Source of the DNA: DATKEJ01 sp963768715
GTDB lineage: Bacteria; Bacteroidota; Rhodothermia; Rhodothermales; DATKEJ01
NCBI GenBank assembly: GCA_963768715.1
Contig: CAVYJC010000008.1
Span: 1-64,000 of the forward strand
DNA: 64,000 nt
Reading direction: 5' to 3'
The notes under the pieces were generated by a model. It did not search any database. It was not told the origin of the DNA and worked only from the letters and a program-made list of their open reading frames with translations. The position numbers and the translations under genes are program-made. Positions 34,276-43,165 of the stretch are shown here, piece after piece. The number at the start of each line of letters is the position of its first letter. Position 1 is the stretch's first letter.

Positions 34276-35673
34276 TCAGGATCGAGCAGGTTTTGTCGCT
34301 TCCTGAAACAGTCTTCTGCGGTCCCTCTTCGACCCATCCGCCCAGTCGGGAAGTGGCAACACGCGCTCCGGAATTTTGAAGCCGGGAAGGACCCGGGCCA
34401 GGGCGATTAGAAGCTCTTCAGGATTGTGTAAAGGCCTTACATAGGCGACGGGACGCGCCCCGAAGCGGTCGTCGGGCACTGGTACGACTATGGCAAGGTC
34501 GGCCAATCCAGTCGTCACGATTGCCTCTTCGATTTCTTCGGGATAGACGTTCTCGCCGCCCGAAATGAATTGATTGTCTCGTCGTCCCATGACAATCAAA
34601 TGATCACCGTCGAGTCTTCCAAGATCGCCGGTTGCGAACCAGCCGCCCACATCGAAAGGCGTGTCCAGCCCGCCATCCTTCCAGTATCCGGCAAATCGCG
34701 TCCCCCCTCCGACGAGAATCTCGCCCTCAGCGATGCGAACCTTTCGATGGGGGAGGATGCGGCCGGCGTAGCCCGGGTGTTCGCCGGCGTCGCCACGATC
34801 CGTCGTCGCGATCTGGGAGGCCATCTCAGACGAGCCGTAAGTAAATCTCACGGCCAGGCCGCGCGCAATTGCCTCCGACCTGAGACGGAACGGTGACGGA
34901 GCGCCCCCGACAAGGATGGTGTCCAGCGAAGACGCGAGGCCACGGTCACTACTCGCCAGCCAATCCTTAAGCTGTGTAGGGACGATGGAAACATGAGTCA
35001 CTCCGAAGGCCGTCAGTGCCGACAATCCTCGCTCGCGGGGATCAGGAACCACGACCGTTCCACCGTATCGAAGGCACCGGAAGAAGATGCTCAGACCGCC
35101 CACATGATACTTCGGGATCACTGCAGCCCATCTGGTCCCGGTCGAGACTGGGATGATCGATTGAGAGCCTTCTGCGCTGAGCCAGTGATTCCTCAGTGTG
35201 TGCAACACAGCCTTTGGACGGCCTTCCGAACCGGAAGTGAAGACGATCGTGGCCGGAGCATCGAGATCAAGGGTATGAGGGCGCCCGTCAGGGCTTCGGG
35301 AGCGATCCTGCGTGAGCGAGCCGGGATCGACAACCGGCAGGGCCGTCAGATTTGGGCGGTCGCTCAGCAAGAGCACGCAGCCTGTCGAACGAATTGCCTC
35401 GGTCACGGCCGACTCCGGATCTCGGTCGCTCAACAGGACGGCCGTGGCGCCAAGTCGCAGCAAGGCCCAGAGCGCAATCGAAAAGTCGAGCCCGTCGCTC
35501 ACTTGCATGCCGATCCTGTCACCGCGACCCACCCCCCGATTCCCGAGCCGGTGGGCCGCCTCGGATACCAGCTCATGGAGTTCGGCGTAAGAACAACTCC
35601 CAGAACTTGAAACGACAGCCGGGTGGTCGGGAGCCGCCCGCGACCATGCGGCGATGGGACACGGGATGCTCAT
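34276..35673 (-). CDS. menE: o-Succinylbenzoate--CoA ligase
   Basis: This 465-aa acyl-CoA synthetase activates o-succinylbenzoate with ATP and CoA, the step before MenB in menaquinone synthesis. Adenylate-forming signatures are 'IVFTSGSEGRPKAV' (P-loop), 'TYGSSEMASQI', 'TGDLGRLDGDHLIVMGR', and 'ISGGENVYPEEIEEAI'. The catalytic C-terminal Lys lies near 'WADGSKRDRRRLFQ'. It is the last gene of the men operon; its ATG overlaps the menC stop by ATGA. Confidence 0.94.
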   Translation of the reverse strand: MSIPCPIAAWSRAAPDHPAVVSSSGSCSYAELHELVSEAAHRLGNRGVGRGDRIGMQVSDGLDFSIALWALLRLGATAVLLSDRDPESAVTEAIRSTGCVLLLSDRPNLTALPVVDPGSLTQDRSRSPDGRPHTLDLDAPATIVFTSGSEGRPKAVLHTLRNHWLSAEGSQSIIPVSTGTRWAAVIPKYHVGGLSIFFRCLRYGGTVVVPDPRERGLSALTAFGVTHVSIVPTQLKDWLASSDRGLASSLDTILVGGAPSPFRLRSEAIARGLAVRFTYGSSEMASQIATTDRGDAGEHPGYAGRILPHRKVRIAEGEILVGGGTRFAGYWKDGGLDTPFDVGGWFATGDLGRLDGDHLIVMGRRDNQFISGGENVYPEEIEEAIVTTGLADLAIVVPVPDDRFGARPVAYVRPLHNPEELLIALARVLPGFKIPERVLPLPDWADGSKRDRRRLFQEATKPARS

Positions 35674-36743
35674 CGATTCTCGGTTTCGACACTCTCAGGC
35701 GCAAAAACCAGATCAGCCTGGCGAATGACGTGTCCAATCTTCAGCTTCCGCCGTAAGACGTCGGTTTCGAGGCGGCTGTATGTGTCAAGGCCGGCCGCGG
35801 GACCCTCAGGGCACCAACGTGCCGCGAGGCATGCCAGGATCGAAATGCCCAAACCCGATTCGTAGCAAGCGCTAACGACGGGCGTTATTCCCAACTGTTT
35901 TCCCGCCGCGATGAACGTCTCGCTCGCCGTGATTCCACCCAGAAGTGTCGGTTTGACCACGAGGTGGGTGACGAACGACCATGCTCCGAGACCGGGCGGT
36001 TCGATCTCGAGGAGTGTTTCATCCAGTGCGATTGCCGCACCGGTTATTTCCCACAGTTTACGGGCATCCAGTGGCTCCGCCAGCGGTTCCTCGATGAACG
36101 CAGGCCGTACGGTCTGCGTCGCCTCGATGAATTCGGCTGCCTCGTCAAGCGTCCATGCTCGATTGGCGTCCAGTCGCAACTCGACGTCGTCGCCCACCAT
36201 GGCTCGGATCGCCAGTATCGTTTCGGCCTCCCGGTGGAGGTCATGTCTCCCAACCTTGATCTTCAGCGCGCGATAACCATGGTTCGCAAGGATTCGCACC
36301 CGCTCGAGGGCGCGCTCGCCCGAGCCGGTGATGAGTCCCGCAATCTGCACGGTACTGTGCCACCCGGGCGCTATCACATCGGAGGAACGTGTCCCAAGAA
36401 TGTCGGCTGTGAGGCCGGTCAGTGCCTGCTCAAGCCCGAACGTCAGCGACGGACAGGATTGCGTCCCCAGTTCGACACTCATTCGCCAGGGCTCGTTCGG
36501 ATCCCAAACCAGCTTGCGCCCACCCGAAACCTTCGCACTTAGCGCCTCCCATGACTTGTCGACGTCATCGATCGTCTCCCTGCTGAATTCCAGCAGAGGG
36601 GCCGTATCGCCCCATCCGACGTTGCCGCCGCTCGTTTCGAGTCGGACGAGTCGTCCCGTCCGCTCACGACCCGCGATGCTCCCCGCCGAGAGGCGAGTCG
36701 CATACGGAATAAGCCGAGCCGACGATATTCTTAGATCAACCAC
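35670..36743 (-). CDS. menC: o-Succinylbenzoate synthase
   Basis: This 357-aa enolase-superfamily enzyme dehydrates SHCHC to o-succinylbenzoate. Catalytic features are visible: 'RALKIKVGRHDL' (Lys-x-Lys), metal ligands in 'ELRLDANRAW', 'FIEEPLAEP' and 'IALDETLLE', and the last Lys in 'LVVKPTLLGG'. The open frame reaches 55 codons further upstream into menA, but I chose the GTG giving MVDLRISSARLIPY, because homologues begin with this strand. This overlaps menA by 13 bp. It ends overlapping menE by ATGA. Confidence 0.92.
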   Translation of the reverse strand: MVDLRISSARLIPYATRLSAGSIAGRERTGRLVRLETSGGNVGWGDTAPLLEFSRETIDDVDKSWEALSAKVSGGRKLVWDPNEPWRMSVELGTQSCPSLTFGLEQALTGLTADILGTRSSDVIAPGWHSTVQIAGLITGSGERALERVRILANHGYRALKIKVGRHDLHREAETILAIRAMVGDDVELRLDANRAWTLDEAAEFIEATQTVRPAFIEEPLAEPLDARKLWEITGAAIALDETLLEIEPPGLGAWSFVTHLVVKPTLLGGITASETFIAAGKQLGITPVVSACYESGLGISILACLAARWCPEGPAAGLDTYSRLETDVLRRKLKIGHVIRQADLVFAPESVETENR

Positions 36744-37648
36744 GTCAATGAGAATACGAGGCTGTAGACGATTGATAGCCGGCCGGTGAATCCCAACAGG
36801 GGATTCAGCGCCGCTCCATCGACGCCACCGAGAACCTTTCGAAATACTGGGAATGCCAGCACCAGCATCAAACCGGCGAGCATCGACCATGGATGGTTGC
36901 CCGTCCATGCAAACAGGCCGACCGGAACGAGCGCGGCCGCAATGACCGACGCCACATACTCCCAGCGCGCGAACCGCTCACCAAATCGAACGGCGAGTGT
37001 GCGCTTTCCCACTTTGAGGTCTTCGTCGACGTCACGAAGATTGTTGACCGACAGCAGGGCGACTGAGAGGAGCCCCGGACCCAGACCGGCGCCCACCGCT
37101 GTCCAGGAGAGTGAGAGCGCCTGAACATAATGCGTCCCCGCCACGGCAACCGGTCCGAAAAATAATAGCACAAAGAGATCACCTAAGCCTATATAACCTA
37201 ATGGCTTAGGCCCGGCTGTATATAAAATACCGGAGATGATTGACAGCAAGCCGACGAGGAGTATCGGCCAGCCTCCTCGGACGATAAGGTAGATTCCTGC
37301 TGCCAGCGCGATTCCGAAGGCGACGACGGTGCCTGCCAGAACCGTTCGAGGGGTGAGGAGGCCCGACTGTGTCACGCGTGTCGGTCCTTTCCGGTCGACG
37401 GTATCGGCGCCGCGGTGGAAATCTGCGTAGTCATTGACGAGATTCGTGCCGATCTGGATTCCGAGTGCTCCGACACCCGCGAGTGCCGCCGACACCCAGT
37501 GTACGCTGCCCTCTCCAAGAGCGATGGCGGTGCCGACCACCACGGGTACGAACGCAGCCCAGAGCGTCTTGGGCCGGATGGCGAGCCACCAGGACATGGC
37601 GTGGGAATTCGGCGGACTCGCGCCGCCGTCGGATAGGGTAACGCTCAC
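36731..37648 (-). CDS. menA: 1,4-Dihydroxy-2-naphthoate polyprenyltransferase
   Basis: This 305-aa polytopic membrane enzyme of the UbiA superfamily prenylates DHNA to demethylmenaquinone. The first Asp-rich motif is 'NLVNDYADFHRGAD' and the second 'NNLRDVDEDLKVGKRTLAV'. About eight hydrophobic helices follow the typical plan, and 'AIRPKTLWAAFVPVVVGTA' is the family opening. The GTG start is 3 bp after the menB stop; an ATG 17 codons later (MSWWLAIRPKTL) is an equally plausible start. Confidence 0.94.
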   Translation of the reverse strand: MSVTLSDGGASPPNSHAMSWWLAIRPKTLWAAFVPVVVGTAIALGEGSVHWVSAALAGVGALGIQIGTNLVNDYADFHRGADTVDRKGPTRVTQSGLLTPRTVLAGTVVAFGIALAAGIYLIVRGGWPILLVGLLSIISGILYTAGPKPLGYIGLGDLFVLLFFGPVAVAGTHYVQALSLSWTAVGAGLGPGLLSVALLSVNNLRDVDEDLKVGKRTLAVRFGERFARWEYVASVIAAALVPVGLFAWTGNHPWSMLAGLMLVLAFPVFRKVLGGVDGAALNPLLGFTGRLSIVYSLVFSLTWLI

Positions 37649-37651
37649 GGC

Positions 37652-38473
37652 TCAGGGATAGCGCGTGAACTGATCAAAATCGGGGTCGCGCCGCTCGTTG
37701 AACGCATTGCGTCCTTCCTGTCCCTCTTCCGTCATGTAAAACAGGAGGGTCGCGTTGCCGGCAAGTTCCTGGAGGCCGGCCTGACCGTCGCAGTCCGCAT
37801 TCAGCGCCGATTTCAAGCAGCGGATGGCCATGGGGGATTTCCTCAGAATCTCTCGACACCAGTCGACCGTCTCCTCTTCGAGCCGTTCCAATGGGACGAC
37901 CGTGTTGACCAGACCCATGGCCTGCGCCTCTTGCGCGTCATAGGGACGACAAAGAAACCAGATTTCTCTGGCTTTCTTCTGGCCGACAATGCGGGCGAGG
38001 TACGAAGCCCCGTAGCCGCCGTCGAAGGAGCCGACCTTGGGTCCCGTCTGCATGAATCGTGCATTTTCGGCTGCGATCGTGAGATCACACATCACGTGCA
38101 GGACGTGACCTCCGCCGACTGCCCATCCGGCGACCATGGCGATGACGGGTTTCGGGCAGGTGCGAATCTGTCGCTGGAAATCGAGTACGTTCAGGCGCAT
38201 CGTGCCCGAGCCGTCTTTGTAGCCTGCGTCGCCCCGGATTTTCTGGTCGCCGCCCGAACAGAATGCCTCGGGCCCTTGGCCGGTGAGTATTATGACGCCG
38301 ACGGCAGGGTCATTTCGGGCATCCAGCAGTGCATGCGACATCTCGTCGACCGTCTGCGGTCGGAACGCGTTGCGAACATGCGGCCGGTTGATCGTGATTT
38401 TGGCGATGCCTTCCGTCTTGTGGTAGAGAATATCCTCGAAGCGGCCGGCCTCGATCCAATCGATGGCGCTCAT
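37652..38473 (-). CDS. menB: 1,4-Dihydroxy-2-naphthoyl-CoA synthase
   Basis: This 273-aa crotonase-fold enzyme closes the second ring of the naphthoquinone from OSB-CoA. MenB-specific segments are 'FCSGGDQKIRGDAGY', 'GWAVGGGHVLHVMCDL' and 'GPKVGSFDGGYGASYLAR', and it ends 'NERRDPDFDQF', the classic MenB tail. The start is the ATG giving MSAIDWIEAGRFEDI; the frame is open 20 codons further upstream into non-conserved sequence. Confidence 0.96.
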   Translation of the reverse strand: MSAIDWIEAGRFEDILYHKTEGIAKITINRPHVRNAFRPQTVDEMSHALLDARNDPAVGVIILTGQGPEAFCSGGDQKIRGDAGYKDGSGTMRLNVLDFQRQIRTCPKPVIAMVAGWAVGGGHVLHVMCDLTIAAENARFMQTGPKVGSFDGGYGASYLARIVGQKKAREIWFLCRPYDAQEAQAMGLVNTVVPLERLEEETVDWCREILRKSPMAIRCLKSALNADCDGQAGLQELAGNATLLFYMTEEGQEGRNAFNERRDPDFDQFTRYP

Positions 38474-38554
38474 GATAAAGGCGATGTGTTTGGTTTGGGG
38501 CCGAAATATAGGAAGAACAGAAGTCCGCCTCACTCGAACGAGTGATCCTCAGCC

Positions 38555-40283
38555 TCATTCCGTCTGCTGCGCTTCGTCGCGGAGTCTTGCGTGCAGGCGC
38601 CGATTCTCCCGGCGATCCGTTTCGATCTCGATGAGGGTCGCTTGGCCCGAGGCTGCGGCGCCGGCGTAGGCCGACTCGAATTCCTCCACCGTCGTCGGGT
38701 GTTCGTAACGGAGGCCGAACATGGTGGCAGCGGACTCGAACGACCAGCGGTGGGGGGTTGTGAACCAGGGTTCGAAGACTTCGGCGTGCTCGGCGATGGG
38801 AAGGAAGTTGAAGATTCCCCCTCCACGGTTATTAATGACGACCACGATGATCGGGTGATCCGCCACAAGCGCAAGGCTGTTAAGATCATGTAACAGCGCC
38901 AGATCGCCTGTGAGCAGCGTCAGAGGAACACCGGCGCCGAGATGATAACCGAAAGCTGAAGCGACGGTCCCGTCGATTCCCGAAGCACCCCGGTTGGCTG
39001 CGACGCGGCGGAGCGGGCCTGTCGCGGCGCCAAACATGTCGACGTCGCGAATCGGCATGCTGCTGGCAACGAACAGCGCGTGTTCCTCGGGTAACAGGCC
39101 TGTCAGGGATGCCGCGATACCCGGTTCGGACAGCGCGGCAAGGCGGTCGATCTCCTCGTCGAGGCGCGTGGATATGCTCGTGCCGATTTCTATCCACGAC
39201 ATTCCCCATTCCGGATCAATGTTCGATCCGACGTTCTCGAGCATTCGGCAAAATGACTCCGTCGAGGCGCGGATCACTTCGGCGATTCGGTGGCCGGGAT
39301 CGTGCCGCTCCGGATAATCCGCATACGGAGACAACGCGTTCATGCGCGCTATCGACGTAGCGCTGAATGTCTTTGGAGGAAATCGCGCCACCCATCCGGA
39401 GGATGATCTCGGGAGATTGCCCACCCAACATGTGGGCGCAGGTGAAATGAGGACTCGCAACCAGCGGGGCGCCGGCGTCTCCGAGCCGCATCTGGGAAGT
39501 CACGTCGGCCAGAACCGGCCACTGAAGCCGGGTCGCAAGCGAAGAAACCGCATGCGCGATCTCGACTGACGGGAGTTCGCCGACAACGAGGAGTCCGCGT
39601 CTGGTATTCGCAAGCCGCCCTGCTAATTCCTCGAACGCGGACGGGTCAGGATCGAGTGTGCCGCCGCGGTATGTCGTATACGGCTCGTGGCTGCCTGACC
39701 AGCGCAGCGGGAGTTCCGGCATGTGCACTCCGTCGGCGGATGGCGCCAGAGGTTCGCGGTACGCACAGTTGAGATGGACTGGACCCGGTGGGGCATCCAC
39801 TGCGCGGTGCACCGCTTGATCCACCGTTGAGAGCACGAAGGCCGGGTCGATATCCGCTGACGGACACGGGAGATCGAAGAACCAGCGAGCGAACGTCCCA
39901 AAAATCCGAGTCTGGTCGATCGCTTGATTGGCGCCCGTATCGCGAAGTTCGGGCGGACGATCCGCCGTCAGGGCAATGAGCGGTACGTAGGATTGAGAGG
40001 CCTCGACGAACGCCGGCAGGCCGTTGGCAACGGCTGTCCCAGAGGTCGTTATCCAAACCGCAGGCTGCCTGGTCGCACGAGCGAACCCCAGGGCGGCAAA
40101 TGCTGTGCCGCGCTCATCGAAATGGACGATTGCCTCCGCGTGGGGATGCTGCGCGACGGCAGCTACGAGCGGCGAGCTGCGTGATCCGGGTGCGATGAAA
40201 AACCGACGGATGCCGTTGCGGATCAGTTCTTCGACGATAAGATTCGCCCAAAATCGATTGATATTCGGTGCGGGGGGGCTCAC
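38555..40283 (-). CDS. menD: SEPHCHC synthase MenD, with a +1 frameshift
   Basis: Joined, about 575 aa of a thiamine-diphosphate enzyme that joins isochorismate and 2-oxoglutarate, the first committed menaquinone step. N-terminal part: 'APGSRSSPLVAAV', 'HFDERGTAFAALGFAR', 'TTSGTAVANGLPAFVEA', 'DRPPELRDTGANQAID'. C-terminal ThDP part: 'SSMPIRDVDMFG', 'NRGASGIDGTVASAFG', 'LTGDLALLHDLNSL', 'VVINNRGGGIFNFLP'. The break lies near 39331, between 'HERVVSV' and 'ADYPERHDPGHR', where one base is extra. The GTG start overlaps the menF stop (GTGA). Neighbouring men genes are intact, so an assembly error is likely. Confidence 0.9.
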
Positions 40284-41674
40284 GTGCCGGTCAGCGATTT
40301 CGTAAAGTCGCTGATCTTCTGCTCGATCTCCTCCCATTCCCCCTCCGGTGTGGAACCCTCGACGATCCCCGCGCCGGCGTAGAGTGAGATTCGATTGCGT
40401 TCCACGAGGGCGCTCCGGATTCCGACGGCGAATTCCGACGCGTTGGCTCCGATCCATCCAACAGGACCTGCATACCAGCCCCGATCGAAGGGTTCGTGAT
40501 GGGCGATGGCTTCCATCGCAACCTTCGTCGGCACGCCGCCCACGGCGGGCGTCGGATGCAGCGCGCGCATCAAGTCCGCATCCGAGACTTTGTCGGAGAG
40601 CATCCCCCACATGCTGGAGAAGAGATGCATCCTTCGCGTCAGGAGCATGATCGACACCTCCTCATCCTGTTGGAAAGAAGTGCAGAGGGGCGCCATAGAT
40701 GCCGCCACCGACTGGCGAACATAGTTGTGCTCGCGTCGGTCCTTTTCGCTTCGAAGCAACTGATCGATCAGGGCAGCATCGCCACTTGTCGTTTCGCCGC
40801 GTGGCCGCGTTCCGGCCACCGCTTCGGTAGCGATGTAGCGGCCCGACCGGGAAAGCAGGCGCTCAGGAGTCGCTCCGATGAAGGCGACGCCCCGTTCGGG
40901 CTGGAAGAGGAAATGATAGCAGTCACTCGTGATAGGGCGAATTCTGTCCAGAAGCAGGACCGGATCGAGTCGACTCGCAAAGGAGAGGATCGTCTTTCGC
41001 GCGAGAACGATCTTCTCGAGACGCTGCTCGTCAAAAGCACGAAGCGACCAATTTATGGACGATTCCCAGTGCTCGCGGTCGGGAATGTCCTCCCGCGAAA
41101 GGGGCATGTCGCCCGAGCCATCGAGGTTTGCCGCGACACCGGCGGAAAGCTCAGACAACTCGCGAAGTACGTCAGAAATTCTGTCCGAGTCTTCAGGAAA
41201 CGCCAGATTGCATATGAGCCGGGTCGCATCACCCTGACGCTGCAACTCGAACCGTGGCAGCCAGAAGCGGTATGCGCTGAATGGAGCCCACTCACGTGAT
41301 ACTTCGTGGTATCGGTCGAACCGAATACCGCCGAAGTAGCGAAGGTCGCCGGGGCCGGATCCAATCGACGAACGCAGTCTTTGAAGCACGGCGTTGTAGT
41401 CGATCGGGGCCTCTTTTGACACTGTGTCGGCATATCCGACACCAGCCACTTCGAGTCCGTCGTTGCGCCCCGCCCAGTAGATGCGGACGTCGGAGGCCTG
41501 CTGCTGCAGCCATACCAGGGGATCGATGTTAGGATGCGGCAGGCCGATGCGTACCAGCTGGGCCACGTCACCAGACCGTCCGTCTGTGCGGTGTGATGCC
41601 GCCGCGTCAACGATTTGCCTGCCCAATTCGGCGTGGACGTCGGTGACTGGGGCTGTTGTTAAGGAGCTTCGCAC
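40280..41674 (-). CDS. menF: Isochorismate synthase MenF
   Basis: This 464-aa chorismate-utilising enzyme converts chorismate to isochorismate, feeding menaquinone synthesis. Signatures are 'EKIVLARKTIL' (catalytic Lys), 'FIGATPERLL', 'TEAVAGTRPRG', 'SEKDRREHNYVRQSV', 'HPTPAVGGVP' and 'YAGPVGWIGANASEFAVGIRSA'. The start is GTG. It is the first gene of menF-D-B-A-C-E. The operon's promoter must lie in the 252-bp gap that also holds heptamer array H5. No menH is seen in the operon. Confidence 0.94.
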   Translation of the reverse strand: MRSSLTTAPVTDVHAELGRQIVDAAASHRTDGRSGDVAQLVRIGLPHPNIDPLVWLQQQASDVRIYWAGRNDGLEVAGVGYADTVSKEAPIDYNAVLQRLRSSIGSGPGDLRYFGGIRFDRYHEVSREWAPFSAYRFWLPRFELQRQGDATRLICNLAFPEDSDRISDVLRELSELSAGVAANLDGSGDMPLSREDIPDREHWESSINWSLRAFDEQRLEKIVLARKTILSFASRLDPVLLLDRIRPITSDCYHFLFQPERGVAFIGATPERLLSRSGRYIATEAVAGTRPRGETTSGDAALIDQLLRSEKDRREHNYVRQSVAASMAPLCTSFQQDEEVSIMLLTRRMHLFSSMWGMLSDKVSDADLMRALHPTPAVGGVPTKVAMEAIAHHEPFDRGWYAGPVGWIGANASEFAVGIRSALVERNRISLYAGAGIVEGSTPEGEWEEIEQKISDFTKSLTGT

Positions 41675-41790
41675 GAGTTCGTTTCGTACGGTTTGTCTCA
41701 GTCGGCGGATGCGGCGCTTTCGTAGGAGACGACCGTTTTTTCAGTCGCCGGAGAATCTACCGAGCGCGCCGGAGTTTTCAAAAATGGTAT

Positions 41791-41860
41791 CGTGGAACGT
41801 TGCACGGTACGTGGTACGTGGTACGTGGTACGTGGTACTTGGTACTTGGTACTTGAGTTG
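41791..41860. repeat. Heptamer tandem array H5 (unit TGGTACG/TGGTACT)
   Basis: Ten units run in phase: CGTGGAA, CGTTGCA, CGGTACG, three TGGTACG, three TGGTACT, TGAGTTG. The second unit matches the GTTGCAC units of array H2, and the CGGTACG-TGG junction matches array H1. It lies between divergent menF and the membrane protein gene upstream of lptC, about 120 bp before the menF start. Confidence 0.9.
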
Positions 41861-41926
41861 CCCGTCGTAGCTGCCGTATCCGAAGTTGTGCTCGTTCTTT
41901 AACTTGATCGTAAACCTCATCGTTTC

Positions 41927-42557
41927 ATGAGCCGGTCGGGCCCTCAAGAACAATTCTTCCTCGATACTCCGCGCGGGATTCTGTCACGCGGCGGATTAAT
42001 GTTTCATACGACCGTTTCCGATCTCGAGCGTCTATACGGCAAGGTGCTGGAAAAAGTGACGCTTGAGGACTTGATTGATCGAGCCGAGTTGTGGCTTACC
42101 TCGCATCGTGTGATCACGCTCTGGGTCCTTATCCCGCTGCTGGTCTTCCTGCCCGTTTCCCTGGCGTGCATCCTGGGTCTGGTCTGTTTCATCGGGTGGA
42201 AAACGGTCGCGCCGGCTTTAGGTAATGCCGGCCTCGAGGCGCCGCTGCGGGTGCTGTCCAGCGTCGCGGCTCAACTCATTGGATACGTCGTTGCGATGAG
42301 TTGGCTGGGCGCGATGGGTGACCATGCGGCCTTGATCGCGGGACTCGCAGCCTTCGCCGCTGATACGGTGGCAGCTGCTCGACTACGCCCTGAATCCACT
42401 CACGGCATTCTTACATAGAAAACTTTACCCCCTTCCCGTTGCCGATCAGATGCTGCGTGCCGTAATTCATGCTGCGGCGCTCAAGCACAAGATCAAGCTG
42501 TCCCAGTTTCCAAGAATCAGCAGATGGATGCCGGAAGACGAAGAGGACGCGAATTGA
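41927..42557 (+). CDS. Membrane protein of unknown function upstream of lptC, with a +1 frameshift
   Basis: Joined, about 209 aa. I do not recognise the family. The N-terminal ~70 residues are soluble ('DLERLYGKVLEKVTLEDLID'), then come hydrophobic helices ('VITLWVLIPLLVFLPVSLAC', 'ILGLVCFIGW', and one near residue 120), and the C-terminal part after the shift reads 'LLDYALNPLTAFLHRKLYP' and 'FPRISRWMPEDEEDAN'. The break is in GGTGG at 42367-42371 (one extra G). Its TGA overlaps the lptC ATG, so it belongs to the lpt operon. An ATG at 41999 is an alternative start. Confidence 0.65.
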
Positions 42558-43165
42558 TGGACGCTCACGACCCCAGGCCGCCAATGGCGCCCACGTTTGT
42601 ACTCGTCGCGTTCCTCTTGTCCGCCGGCGGACTCCTGTCGTCGTGTACCTACAGCGCAGACATTCCCACAGGCCAACTCGAACAGGCCCAGCGACCGGCC
42701 CTTCAGGAGGGATGGTCCGTAGCGTTGAACATTTCAGAGGCGGGTATGCCGCGCATCAGGATTGCTGCCTGGCACATGGAACGATACGATGACCCGGACA
42801 GCCTGTTCACGCTCTTGGACCGCAACGCCGACGTAGCCGACGATCGTGTTCACGCCACAATCTTCGATTCGACGGGTGCACAGAGCGCTGAACTTGTTGC
42901 GGAGTCGGTTCGGTTCGACGAGGATGGCGAGAGACTGATTGCAACGGGGGATGTGCGCGTTCATTCCTCTTCGGGCAGACTGCTGCAGGCTGAAGAGCTC
43001 CACTGGGATCAGGCCAAGCGCAGGATAAACGTGCCGGGATTTGTCTATCTCGAGACGGAAGACGAAAAGATTCGCGGGTTTGATCTGGATGCAGTTGAGG
43101 ACTTGTCGGACTACGTTATTCGACGAATCACGGGCACCGTCGTCATACGTGAGGAGAAGGAGTGA
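42557..43165 (+). CDS. lptC: LPS export protein LptC-like, lipoprotein form
   Basis: This 202-aa protein has an N-terminal export segment with a lipobox-like 'LLSSC' (Cys about residue 31) instead of a plain anchor. A LptC-type beta-jellyroll follows, with 'VHATIFDSTGAQSAELVAE', 'VRFDEDGERLIATGDVRVH' and 'LQAEELHWDQAKRRINVPG'. LptC links the LptBFG transporter to LptA in the periplasm. The start is chosen for the ATGA overlap with the previous gene and because it puts the hydrophobic segment at the N-terminus; the frame is open 11 codons further up. The gene overlaps lptA by GTGA. Confidence 0.82.
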   Translation: MDAHDPRPPMAPTFVLVAFLLSAGGLLSSCTYSADIPTGQLEQAQRPALQEGWSVALNISEAGMPRIRIAAWHMERYDDPDSLFTLLDRNADVADDRVHATIFDSTGAQSAELVAESVRFDEDGERLIATGDVRVHSSSGRLLQAEELHWDQAKRRINVPGFVYLETEDEKIRGFDLDAVEDLSDYVIRRITGTVVIREEKE

